Assembly: GCA_031270945.1 (NCBI GenBank)
Contig: JAISWZ010000621.1
Location: 1-64,000 of the forward strand
Source of the DNA: Clostridiales bacterium
Lineage (GTDB): Bacteria; Bacillota; Clostridia; Lachnospirales; WQUN01
Direction of reading: 5' to 3'
DNA length: 64,000 bases
A program made the position numbers and the translations under genes. This document shows, piece after piece, positions 52,642 through 61,156 of this stretch (its first letter is position 1; each line of letters starts with the position of its first letter). The notes below the pieces were generated by a model. It did not search any database and had not been told where the DNA came from. It saw only the letters and a list, made by a program, of their open reading frames with translations.

Positions 52642-52745
52642 GTTCAGGTACACCCTCTGGCGCGGTTGCGCCAAGGGAGTGCGCTGGAAATGTGAATGAA
52701 TGAAATCAGCCTTGGACGCTTGTCCAAGGCGTTTTGTCACCTCTT
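52642..52745 (+). ncRNA. Candidate ~100-nt RNA or leader with terminator
   Basis: From the expected start at about 52642 the sequence has a hairpin (CTCTGGCGC / GCGCCAAGGGAG), a loose middle, and a perfect 8-bp stem CCTTGGAC / GTCCAAGG followed by CGTTTTGTC (52710-52738), a plausible intrinsic terminator. There is no ORF with a ribosome binding site. CTTGTCCAAGGCG (52719-52731) is complementary, allowing one G-U pair, to CGCTTTGGACAAG, the conserved motif of the type II units. It may be a small RNA, or an attenuating leader of the gene at 52963. Confidence 0.45.
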
Positions 52746-52962
52746 TCTTCCAACAGCATCTAGTTCGTCAGGTTTGCCTCCATCAAAAAAACTTGCTTAA
52801 CAGAAAGGTGGGATGTAAATTGATTGATTTTTTCGCTTTTCGTACAGACACATAAGCTAAAGGAAATCTTGGCTAGAGCATTCGTGCTCAGATTTCCGAA
52901 AGCTGAGCATAGTGCAGCCTCGCTTTCCTAAATCATCTTTGACCCTATTAAGGAGGGATACA

Positions 52963-54153
52963 ATGATAGATTTAAGAGCGAAAGGCGATACATCTGACAT
53001 GACGCTAATATTAACGAATTTGGTTAAAGGCTCCGTAGAGCGCATAACTCAAGTCATCAACTCGTATGATTTCGATTGCGACCCAATCGAGACAACCTAT
53101 TCCGCTGTAATCAGCAACGTTTCGCCAACCTGCAGCGACAAGATCAAGCTGCAGATTTTTGAGGCTAACCACCTTGAAGGCGACTTCAGAAGCGTCAGCG
53201 ACAAGGAATACAAGCAGCACCTCCTTAAGTCGCTGAAAGAAAGCGGGTACACCACCGGCTCTTCCACCAAGCTTAGCCAGGTTGCAAGCAATTGCATAAC
53301 ACAGGGCTCTGTCAAACGCAATACCTTTTTGAGCATTTGCCCATCAATCAAAATGCCTCTTGAAAAAGCGCGGGGCGCTTTGATGTACACGCGGGGCGAG
53401 AGAGACTTCGACGCTTCTGACATTCAAGAGTCCTGCTTTTACTACTCCTTGAAAGAGCAACTCAGCAACAAGGAAACAGTGCGCCTGCTTCAGGAAGGCA
53501 AAAACGCCCCAATCCTGTTCGGCGAACCATTTCCAAACTGCTTCGAGGCGAAAAAGTCCCTTATCAATATTGGTGATGAGTCTGCCCTTATAAGGCACTG
53601 CGGTCGGCTCAAGGCATCGCATATTGAAGATCCCAGCTGCAAAGAGATTGTCAGGTTAATCGGCCTTGCCAAGAAGAAAGTCTCTAAGCGAGAAAAGGTC
53701 GAAGTCGAATCTGTTACCGATACCCTCCTGGAAAATCAACTGTGCGCAGGAAAACACGGAGGAAGCCAAGGCAACATCATCAAGACTTCAGCTTCATGCT
53801 TTTCTGGCGTTCTCGGCACTGGAGACTTGAGTCGGCAAAGGCTAGGCGCACTCAAAACTGGAACGTGCGCTCCCACGCGCGATGAAATCGTAAAGCTTAA
53901 CTTCTTTTTATACGAAGACGAATCATGCCCGGAAGGCTGCGACTCCTGCACACATAAAGACTGCGAGTTAGCTGAAGTCAGAGCAGAAAACCTTATCCTG
54001 AACACAAACAGCTGCCTTAGGATATGCAACATGGGCATATTGTGCGCCGACTGTGCTTTGGACTTCTTCATCCTGCTGTGCGCACACTTCGAATGTCCTT
54101 GGGAGACATACTTCGAGGTTATGAGCTGGTCCTATACCTTGAAAAACGCATAA
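52963..54153 (+). CDS. Unknown Cys-rich protein, possible HTH-like modules
   Basis: 396 aa, soluble, with no recognised family. AAGGAGGG precedes the ATG; the frame opens at 52912. Two halves look distantly alike: ~75-200 (STKLSQVASNCITQGSVKRN, then ARGALMYTRGERDFD) and ~250-396 (SCFSGVLGTGDLSRQRLGAL, PTRDEIVKLNFFLY). The second resembles atypical Xre-like helix-turn-helix proteins in which R..LG....P.RD precedes a helix. At least ten Cys lie in the last 90 residues (CPEGCDSCTHKDC, CLRICNMGILCADC), a possible metal site. It lies between the array and the A2/B2 pair and could be the regulator of the region (inference). Confidence 0.55.
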   Translation: MIDLRAKGDTSDMTLILTNLVKGSVERITQVINSYDFDCDPIETTYSAVISNVSPTCSDKIKLQIFEANHLEGDFRSVSDKEYKQHLLKSLKESGYTTGSSTKLSQVASNCITQGSVKRNTFLSICPSIKMPLEKARGALMYTRGERDFDASDIQESCFYYSLKEQLSNKETVRLLQEGKNAPILFGEPFPNCFEAKKSLINIGDESALIRHCGRLKASHIEDPSCKEIVRLIGLAKKKVSKREKVEVESVTDTLLENQLCAGKHGGSQGNIIKTSASCFSGVLGTGDLSRQRLGALKTGTCAPTRDEIVKLNFFLYEDESCPEGCDSCTHKDCELAEVRAENLILNTNSCLRICNMGILCADCALDFFILLCAHFECPWETYFEVMSWSYTLKNA

Positions 54154-54179
54154 TCATTTGGGTCTTGAGCCGTTGCCTC

Positions 54180-54269
54180 GGCCAGAGCGGAAAGAGCTCC
54201 ACTTTTCGCTCTGGCCTGTGGGTGCTCACTCTTACAGGTCTTGCTTGGTTTTTTTCGAGCAAGACCTGG
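54180..54269 (+). terminator. Two consecutive strong hairpins after the Cys-rich gene
   Basis: GGCCAGAGCG / CGCTCTGGCC (54180-54216) and CAGGTCTTGCT / AGCAAGACCTG (54235-54269), the second with a seven-T loop. Either could end the transcript. Confidence 0.6.
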
Positions 54270-54670
54270 AGACCCAGCCTTTCAGTTGTTTTAGTGAAAA
54301 GAACTGCGAGCCGGACTTACCGGTCAAGCCAAGCCTTGATGAATGCAGTTTTTGTTGCTTCGCGTATCCACTCATACCTTTGCTCTTCTGCGTTTGCCTG
54401 GATTTTTCTTTTGCCGTCTGATAATCGCTTGCGGTTAGTCCTGTTCTTTGGCTTTCTTTTTATTTTTCATGCGAGCAAACAAATATGTATTTTAATGATA
54501 AAGCCGCTTCGCAAACCCAAAATTTGACCGCTACTCATTCCCCCCGTCTTTCAGCTCTGACAGCCTCGGTTCCACTGCTGTCTGCCGCAACCAACTCTGA
54601 GTTGTGTTTACCCTTACCACTCCCCTTAAGCCATGAAGCAGCTTTACGGCTCTTTTGTTTGAGACAGCAA
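54270..54670. other. Gene-free spacer
   Basis: A plus-strand frame to 54527 overlaps the end of the preceding gene and lacks a start signal, so I do not call it. Nothing else is recognisable. Confidence 0.4.
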
Positions 54671-55285
54671 TTCAAATGCATCAGCTCCTTTTGCTTGAAA
54701 CCACAATAACTGCTCCGCTATCCACTCCTTTCAATTCTCACTTCCAGCAACTTCAAGACTCCAATGCACCGGTTCCTTTTGCTTGAAGCCATTTTAACAG
54801 CTCCACTATCCACCCCCTGTAATTCTCACTTCCAGCAGCTTTAGACTCCAGTGCGTTAGTTCCTTTTGCCTGAAGCCATTATAACCCCTCCTCCATCCAC
54901 CCCCTTCAATTCTCGCTTCCAGCAACTTTAAGACTCCAATGCGCCGGTTCCTTTTGCTTGAAGCCATTATACCAGCGCTGCTATCCACCCCCTTCAATTG
55001 TAACTTCCAGCAGCTTTAAGGCTCCAATGCATCAGCTCCTTTTGCTTGAAACCATAATAACTGCTCCGCTATCCACTCCCTCCAGTTCTCACTTCCAATA
55101 GCTTTAAGACTCCAATGCGTCGGTTCCCTTTGCTTAAAGCCATTATAGCAACTCCTCCATCCGCCCCTGTAATGTTCTTTTCCATCTTTAAACTCCAGTG
55201 CGTTAGTTCCTTTTGCCTGAAACCATTATAACCCCTCCTCCACCAACCCCCTGTAATTTTCTTTTCCATCGACCGCTCCGCTTTC
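54671..55285. repeat. Type III tandem array, seven units of ~87 bp
   Basis: The motif CCA(A/G)TGC(A/G) recurs at about 54676, 54763, 54849, 54937, 55025, 55114 and 55197. Units read TCCACCCCCTTCAATTCT, CACTTCCAGCAGCTTTAAG, ACTCCAATGCGCC, GGTTCCTTTTGCTTGAAGCC and ATTATAAC. The last units shorten. CACTTCCAGC(AG)CTTTAA also occurs in type I units, so the arrays are probably related. Confidence 0.92.
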
Positions 55286-55593
55286 CCCCATCCCCCAACC
55301 AATTAATTCCTGTCTTGGCTTTAATGTTTGTCATGCTAACAATTCCGCCTTTTAGCGCTCGTCTAGATAAGCATTTTTAATTGCAATTTCTTCTTCAGCG
55401 TGATATACTTAAAAGAATATGAGTGCTTGCGACAATGCTCCAAGGCGAATATTGCCGCATTTTAAACATAAAACTGAAGGGCTGTCCCAAAAATCGGATT
55501 GCTTTTGCATTAGGCTTGGCGCAAGCCGTACGACGGCTAACGCCAGCCATTTGCATGCCGTCGGTTCAGCGTTGGGACAAGCCCAGGAAGCAA
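55286..55593. other. Gene-free spacer with a large imperfect palindrome
   Basis: Around 55513-55586, CTTGGCGC, ACGACGGC and GCCGTCG, GCGTTGGGACAAG form an interrupted inverted repeat. No gene is supported. Confidence 0.4.
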
Positions 55594-55719
55594 TAAGAGC
55601 ATATGCCAAAATTTTTGATGCTTTCGAAAAGCGCTTGCCTTTCAGGCCAGTCTTGCGAAGGCTTCAACAAGCGCTTGCAAGCTTTTCCAACCCATAAAAA
55701 ATTTTGTCATACGCTTTAA
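55594..55719. repeat. Degenerate CATATCCC element
   Basis: AAGAGCATATGCCAAAATTT to AAATTTTGTCATACGCTTTA with a long core whose arms are AGCGCTTGCC / GCGCTTGCAAGC. Confidence 0.6.
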
Positions 55720-55751
55720 CACCGGACCGCAAAAAGCAGTCCGCAAAAAAC

Positions 55752-55858
55752 TAAGAGCATATCCCAAAATTATATCCGAGGCAGCGGAAAAATCCGGCGT
55801 TGAAGCGTTCGCCAGGATTTTTCCGCCGCCATTTCGGAATTTTGGGATATGCACTAAG
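55752..55858. repeat. Full-length CATATCCC element before gene A2
   Basis: Type-A copy with TAA on both flanks (CTAA-GAGCATATCCC and GGGATATGCAC-TAAG). It ends 18 bases before the A2 start codon, so it lies in the translation-initiation region. Confidence 0.92.
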
Positions 55859-55876
55859 CATGGTGGTCAGCAGCTT

Positions 55877-57457
55877 ATGAGTGAAGGGTATTACGGCAGC
55901 CTGATGGGGCTCACGAACCAGCAGCTCCTTGAGCTTAGCGTCTTAGCTGGGTTAAAGGTGTCATACGCCGAAAAAGGGAAGAAGCCTTACGTTGACGCCT
56001 TGGAGGATTACTGCGCCAAGCGGTGCAAAACCATTTGGAAGCGCCTTGATGGCTTCGAAAAGGAACTGGTGGGCATATGCGCGTTGAGTGACGGGCTTCC
56101 AGACAAGGACGCGCTCAACAAGCTCCTGAAGAAGTGGGAGTTTGATGAGTTCCAGACCGAGCGCATCCCGCATCTCTGGACGTACCTCCGCAAAGATTCA
56201 AAAGTTCGCCTTATGCTCCCCAATGGCAAGCTTCCAACTGAGCTTTGCGATATCGTAAAGATGGATCTTTTCTTTGAAAAAGCCAATGTGCCAGAACCTC
56301 TTCAGCCTAATCCGGCTGAGAAGGCGGTCAGCAGGGAAGACAGGATCTTTGAGCTTAGGCTTTTGCTAGATGCCATCTCAAATAGCTCTCCCCATTCGTT
56401 TTCCCCGGTTAACTACGCTTTAATGCTGATGCAAAAGGTTGGCTTGGAAGACGTAGTGTTCAAAAACGGGCTTCTTTGCGATCCAAAATGGGCTGAATCT
56501 TTATGCGACATGAAGGTTGCAGGAGCGCTCCTGCTTGCCATCAACGGCTACAGCAGCACCATGAACTTCTTAAAGGACGAGGATCTTGCCAAGCAGCTTT
56601 TTTCCAGGTACCTAAGCACGTACAGCGGAGAAGACCGGCTTTGCAGGTTCACTCTGAAATCCGATCACAACCTGAACGTCGCCAGGCACATTCTTGTATC
56701 CGCGCTGAAAAAGCTGCCGGTTGGGCAAAAGATTGACTTTGCCCCGCTCTTGGAAGTGTGCGTCAAACACGGGTTTCTGCGCGGCACAGACCCTGCAGTT
56801 ATTTCACAAAACGAAATGACGGTTTTCGAAACCTGGAAAACTGTCCAGGAAACCTATGCCTGCATCATGCTTTCCTGCCTATGCGCGCTTGGGATGGTCG
56901 ATCTGGTTTGGAGCGAGAAGCTAACAGTCGGGGGCAGGGAGACTGTCAAAAGCCTTGCTGTGACAGAGCTTGGACAATACATAATGGAAGTTCAAACAAA
57001 GCCATACGTCCCAAAAGATCCTCCTGGCAAAGTGATCGTGTCGCCTGACTTCACTGTAACGATCCAGCCTCCGGTTAGGCCGATTCTGGGAAAGTACCCG
57101 CATGACACGCTTTTGACAAACATTGGCGACGGAAAATATGCGCTGGATTTCAACGCTTTTGTAAAGATGCTTTCTTACGGGGTTCCGCAAGCCGAGATCA
57201 AGTCGCTTTTCAAGAGCAGCCCGCTGCCCGAGAACGTCTCGGAGACGATAGACAGGTGGATTTCCAAGATAGCCACGGCCAAAACCAGGCAAGCCTACGT
57301 CATTGAAACTGACGACGTTTACCTTTTGGCTGAGATACTAAACCGGCTTGGCGACATGGCCGAGCCTATGGATGAATACGAAATAGACCCAGACCAGATC
57401 AAGGAGCTGGAAACGTCAGCCCGGCACATGGAAAGCTTGATTCGGATAAACAACTAG
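55877..57457 (+). CDS. Protein A2 of a repeated A/B gene pair, Helicase_C_3-like
   Basis: 526 aa, paralogue of A1 and A3. The N-terminus is SAP-like (LTNQQLLELSVLAGLKVSYA) and is followed by a winged-helix-like stretch (DGFEKELVGICALSDGLPDK). SREDRIFELRLLLDA marks the middle domain shared with A1. SCLCALGMVDLVWSEKLTVG is common to all A proteins. The C-terminal module has VIVSPDFTVTIQPP, LDFNAFVKMLSYGVPQAEIK, PENVSETIDRWISK and AYVIETDDVYLLAEILNRLG. A DNA-binding role is likely by analogy with Helicase_C_3 proteins; no enzymatic motif is seen. The ribosome binding site GGTGG is modest and sits just after a palindromic element. Confidence 0.6.
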   Translation: MSEGYYGSLMGLTNQQLLELSVLAGLKVSYAEKGKKPYVDALEDYCAKRCKTIWKRLDGFEKELVGICALSDGLPDKDALNKLLKKWEFDEFQTERIPHLWTYLRKDSKVRLMLPNGKLPTELCDIVKMDLFFEKANVPEPLQPNPAEKAVSREDRIFELRLLLDAISNSSPHSFSPVNYALMLMQKVGLEDVVFKNGLLCDPKWAESLCDMKVAGALLLAINGYSSTMNFLKDEDLAKQLFSRYLSTYSGEDRLCRFTLKSDHNLNVARHILVSALKKLPVGQKIDFAPLLEVCVKHGFLRGTDPAVISQNEMTVFETWKTVQETYACIMLSCLCALGMVDLVWSEKLTVGGRETVKSLAVTELGQYIMEVQTKPYVPKDPPGKVIVSPDFTVTIQPPVRPILGKYPHDTLLTNIGDGKYALDFNAFVKMLSYGVPQAEIKSLFKSSPLPENVSETIDRWISKIATAKTRQAYVIETDDVYLLAEILNRLGDMAEPMDEYEIDPDQIKELETSARHMESLIRINN

Positions 57458-57463
57458 GCAAAT

Positions 57464-57590
57464 TTTAGCTAAAATATTTTTTGTTTTATTTTTTGATTTT
57501 TTTGTTTTATTTTTATTTTTTGTTTTATTTTATTTTTTGATTTTTTTATTATTTTTTATTTTATTTTTTATTTTCTTATTTTTTAGAGGT
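57464..57590 (+). other. Low-complexity T-rich tract between A2 and B2
   Basis: About 125 bases made almost only of T with A and G spacers, organised as near-repeats of TTTTTTGTTTTATTTTTTGA. Only one C lies between the first bases and the ribosome binding site. In RNA it is a long U-rich linker directly before the B2 ribosome binding site. Confidence 0.9.
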
Positions 57591-57597
57591 GAGCGAT

Positions 57598-59268
57598 TTG
57601 ATCGATTTGCCCGCTCTGCTCTTAGGGCTTACCGTCCCCAAGCTTCGGGAGCTTTGCCAGGCTGGCAGCCTGACGCCAAGCTCCCGAACCGCCGAGAGGC
57701 AAGCCGCCTTAACGCGCGCCCTGAGCCCCGAAGGCATAGTGCATACTTACAACAATCTCTCTAATGGCGAAAAAGCGTTGATCTACATTTACGTGCTTTC
57801 TGATCGCCACCCCGATGAAATCCTTGTCAGCGACCTCGCGAAAAAGTACCACATTGCCTCAGCCAGGCGCGATTCGGGCGTTTACGCTTACGTAGCCAAG
57901 ACATCTGCCATGAATGTGTTCTTTCTCTACAACGCCCAGATGCACGACACAGTCTTTCAAAGGCTTAAGGCGGTGCTTCCCAGCCCTCTCAAGAGCGCCG
58001 TAGTGACACCTCCCGAAGGTTGCCCCATGCTATGCAGGTCTGATCGGATATCCGATTTCTCATCCATGGCGCTTTACTTCGCCAGCAACAAGGTTGCCAC
58101 GGACGCCAAGGGAATGGCAACCAAGGCAGCTCTGGCAAAGATGCGCGAATACGGAAACTGGGATGACATCGCCCAGAGCCCGGATGGCGATTTATGCTCT
58201 TGCAAAGAGGCGAAGAAATCCCGGGATATGATGATCTCTCCGGCCATGTTCCTGATTTCAACTTGCGCGGGCTACCTGGATGAAGAGAGGGACAACACAA
58301 GCATACTGTCGGCATCTGACGAGGAGCTGGCTAGCCACGCGTACAATTGCTACCTGGATTACGACGAGGTTACTGAAATCGTCTTTTTCCCCAGCTTGCG
58401 CCCTAACGCCTACAGCCCTAACTGGCTTAAGCCCCGCAAATTTGTGGACGGGCTTTTGCGCGATCTTCCAATAGGGAAGTTCGTGGACTTTGAGTCATTC
58501 CAATATTACGCAAGGCTGAAGAACTACAGGTTCGCGACGGATTCAATAGGAGACGTCGTAAGGCCCAATTTGTACCAAGACCTGTATTATTCTTGGGCTG
58601 CTTACGAGCGCCGCTTGCTTGACGCGATTCTTCGCTGCTACTGCGCCTTGGGCATAGTAGATCTGACGTTTACCCAAAAGGACGTGGTCTACGATGAAAA
58701 GTCCAAATCCATCGAGATCCATGCGATAAGGTTCACCAGCTTTGGCGCTCACCTGATGGGAATGAAGTCAGACTATGTTCCAAAGCCAAAAAGAGAGACT
58801 GAATCAGGGCTTGTTGTCACGCCTGACTTCTACATCCATATCGTAGGCAAAAAAGCCATCCTGGAAAACATCCCGTACTTTAGCCAGTTCTTCACCCAGA
58901 ATCGCGGAAGCGACGAATCCGTTTCCTTCAAGATAGAGCTCTCCGGCTTGTTCAAGGCTCTTGACTTGAACATCACAGGCGAAGAAGTCCTGCATGAGCT
59001 TGAATCTGCAAGCTCCAAGCCATTGCCTGAAAACGTGGTTCGCACGTGGGAAGGCTGGGTTGAAAAGTCAAGCAAGATCAGCATCAGGAAAGTGACGCTT
59101 ATTGACATGGATGATCGGGAAACGCTTTCCGAATGGAGCAAGCAGTCCCAAAGCGAAAAACTTTTGTTTGACCCTATCGGTTTGCACTCGGCTGAGATAC
59201 AATATGAGGACATCAAAAAGATCAAGCGCATGCTTGAGAAAGATGGGAAATACGTAAATTTAGAATAA
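57598..59268 (+). CDS. Protein B2 of a repeated A/B gene pair, SAP and Helicase_C_3-like
   Basis: 556 aa from a TTG with AGAGGTG five bases upstream, the same arrangement as B1; a GTG three codons earlier is the alternative. N-terminal SAP-like LTVPKLRELCQAGSLTPSS and NLSNGEKALIYIYVLS. The B signature is RISDFSSMALYFA and W188-DDIAQSPDG, then RKFVDGLLRDLPIGKFVDFE and LRCYCALGIVDLTF. The C-terminal module has VVTPDFYIHIVG, SGLFKALDLNITGEEVLHEL, PLPENVVRTWEGWVEK and ISIRKVTLIDMDD. The order of domains is identical to B1 and B3. Confidence 0.6.
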   Translation: MIDLPALLLGLTVPKLRELCQAGSLTPSSRTAERQAALTRALSPEGIVHTYNNLSNGEKALIYIYVLSDRHPDEILVSDLAKKYHIASARRDSGVYAYVAKTSAMNVFFLYNAQMHDTVFQRLKAVLPSPLKSAVVTPPEGCPMLCRSDRISDFSSMALYFASNKVATDAKGMATKAALAKMREYGNWDDIAQSPDGDLCSCKEAKKSRDMMISPAMFLISTCAGYLDEERDNTSILSASDEELASHAYNCYLDYDEVTEIVFFPSLRPNAYSPNWLKPRKFVDGLLRDLPIGKFVDFESFQYYARLKNYRFATDSIGDVVRPNLYQDLYYSWAAYERRLLDAILRCYCALGIVDLTFTQKDVVYDEKSKSIEIHAIRFTSFGAHLMGMKSDYVPKPKRETESGLVVTPDFYIHIVGKKAILENIPYFSQFFTQNRGSDESVSFKIELSGLFKALDLNITGEEVLHELESASSKPLPENVVRTWEGWVEKSSKISIRKVTLIDMDDRETLSEWSKQSQSEKLLFDPIGLHSAEIQYEDIKKIKRMLEKDGKYVNLE

Positions 59269-59275
59269 AATGGCA

Positions 59276-59340
59276 ACATAAGATAAGGGCATAGGATAAG
59301 GGCATAAGATAAGGGCATAAGATAAGGGCGCAATATAAGA
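59276..59340. repeat. Tandem ~13-bp repeat (ATAAGGGCATAAG)
   Basis: Four to five units of GATAAGGGCATAA directly after the B2 stop, the last ones drifting to GCGCAATATAAG. Confidence 0.88.
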
Positions 59341-59360
59341 GCGCAATTAGCGTTTTATGG

Positions 59361-59388
59361 CGAGCGGAAACGCATGTTTTCGCTCGCC
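59361..59388. repeat. GAGCGAAAA-type small palindrome
   Basis: GCGAGCGGAAACGCATG and TTTTCGCTCGC arms, same family as 6460-6490. Confidence 0.55.
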
Positions 59389-59399
59389 CTCTTTTGACT

Positions 59400-59483
59400 C
59401 AAAGCATATCCCAAAATTAATTTTATGGCTTGTGAAAGTCACGCGTAGTAGCGTGCCACTGCCGGAATTTTGGGATATGCTCT
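59400..59483. repeat. CATATCCC element before gene A3
   Basis: AAAGCATATCCCAAAATTAA to GGAATTTTGGGATATGCTCTC with a shortened type-B core. It ends 24 bases before the A3 start. Confidence 0.85.
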
Positions 59484-59507
59484 CACCAGAGTAACGGAGG
59501 CCAGCGC

Positions 59508-61154
59508 ATGGGCAAAACAGACTTTGCAAGCTACTCCTCCACATTGGATCGCATCAAAAGCGAGCGCATCCAGGAACTCTTGCGCCTGGCCAATCTGAGA
59601 GTGGAGAAGAACCGAAAGAAGGTTGAATACGTCCGCCAACTGGGGCGCTATGTTATCGATGGCGGATGGCGCGAGATATTTGAGAGCCTTAACGCAAACG
59701 AAAAGGAATTGGTCTTGTCTTGCGCAAGAGCTGGAGGAACCATTGCCCAGGAAGAGCTTAAGCGGATCGCGAAAAACATGCAGACAAAGCTTCACGGCCG
59801 CTCAAACAATCTGCCTTTTCATATTCTTAAGCCGACGTCAAAAGCCCACATTTTCTTCCCTGGCGGAACGATGCCCGAGGATCTATGCGAACTGATCGTG
59901 GAATCCCAGGGCGAGCTCTTTGTGATAGCGGAGAAGCGAAAGGCTCTAAGCTTTCCCAGGTCAAATCAAGCTTCGAAGCGGATCTCAAGGGAAAGCCGAC
60001 TGTTCCAGCTTTGCTATGTCGTGGAGTATGTTCACCGCTTCAGCGTTTGCAAAGAGTCCCCGCAAGCCGACATCAAAGAGTTCCTTGCCTTTTTCGCCAT
60101 GGAGGACGTCTGCTTCCGAGATGGCCAGCTATGCCAAAACAATTCGCCGCGCTTTGGAAAAGTGGCCGCAGCGCTTCACTACCTTGACCATTGCATGAGT
60201 TATATTGAGAAGGCCTTTGCCCCCGGGTTTGACTTTGCTCTTCGCGCTTTTGCGAGCTGCAAGAATCAGGCTGGCATCGAGACCGGCCTCACGACCTTCC
60301 ACTACAGCGATGCGTTAAACGCCGACACCTACCGGCCTGTCTTGTTCGATATCCTGAAATCCCTGCCTTTAGGCCAGGACACAAGCTTCGAGTCCATTCT
60401 TGCCCTTTTGGAGGAAAAAAGGTTCCTGTCGGACAAGAAGCGCGTTATTGGAGAGGTGAAAGGAGTTCCCGTCTCCATTCCCATAAGGCAGGCTAGATCT
60501 GAGTATGCCCAGGCAATTCTCCAGATTTTGTGCGCCATAGGAATGGTTGATCTCGTATGGATCGAGAGCCCGATCCTAAACGGCATCGAAACGATATCCC
60601 AAGTTTCTGTGACAAGGCTTGGAAGCGTTATCCTAAGCGGTTCAGGCGAGCCATACGAGGAGATTGAGCCGACAGGGCGGACATTCTTTAACGACGACTT
60701 GACAATCACAATCATCGATCCTGTCCGCCCCCTGCAAGACGGCTTCTTCCTGAAGGAGCTCACAAGGCCAAATGGCTTGGGCAGCTACGTGTTTGACTTT
60801 CAATCCTTCACAGATCTCAAGAAGCTTGATTTTCCTGTAGAAGACTTCAAGTCTAGACTTCAGGAAATCTGCGAGGTTCCGCAAAGCTTTCTTGACTCCT
60901 TGGACAAGTGGGAGGCTGACTCTTGCTCCGCAGAAGCGCGGAATGTTTTTGTGATAGAGACCGATGACATTTACCTAATGGCAGAGATACTAAACATGCT
61001 TGGAGGCCTGGCCACCCCTGCGGAAGGCGCAGAAGTGGATGAGAGCCAGATTGAGCTGCATGAGCAGGCCGCCAATGACGCCGAAATGTATGTGGATCTC
61101 TATCAGCCTATGGACATTTCCAGGCTCCAAGCCGAAATTAAAAATGGCAGGTGA
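59508..61154 (+). CDS. Protein A3 of a repeated A/B gene pair, Helicase_C_3-like
   Basis: 548 aa, paralogue of A1 and A2. N-terminus SERIQELLRLANLRVEKNRK, then SLNANEKELVLSCARAGGTI. The middle signature is SRESRLFQLCYVVEY, and LQILCAIGMVDLVWIESPIL matches the other A proteins. In the C-terminal module the usual PDF is changed (FFNDDLTITIID). FDFQSFTDLKKLDFPVEDFK and VFVIETDDIYLMAEILNMLG are retained. GGAGG lies eight bases before the ATG. Its stop overlaps the region of the B3 start, so A3 and B3 are tightly coupled. Confidence 0.6.
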   Translation: MGKTDFASYSSTLDRIKSERIQELLRLANLRVEKNRKKVEYVRQLGRYVIDGGWREIFESLNANEKELVLSCARAGGTIAQEELKRIAKNMQTKLHGRSNNLPFHILKPTSKAHIFFPGGTMPEDLCELIVESQGELFVIAEKRKALSFPRSNQASKRISRESRLFQLCYVVEYVHRFSVCKESPQADIKEFLAFFAMEDVCFRDGQLCQNNSPRFGKVAAALHYLDHCMSYIEKAFAPGFDFALRAFASCKNQAGIETGLTTFHYSDALNADTYRPVLFDILKSLPLGQDTSFESILALLEEKRFLSDKKRVIGEVKGVPVSIPIRQARSEYAQAILQILCAIGMVDLVWIESPILNGIETISQVSVTRLGSVILSGSGEPYEEIEPTGRTFFNDDLTITIIDPVRPLQDGFFLKELTRPNGLGSYVFDFQSFTDLKKLDFPVEDFKSRLQEICEVPQSFLDSLDKWEADSCSAEARNVFVIETDDIYLMAEILNMLGGLATPAEGAEVDESQIELHEQAANDAEMYVDLYQPMDISRLQAEIKNGR

Positions 61155-61156
61155 CT

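Noticed and set aside
54024-54527. A 167-codon plus-strand ORF
   Set aside because: It overlaps the end of the Cys-rich gene out of frame, covers strong hairpins and has no ribosome binding site.
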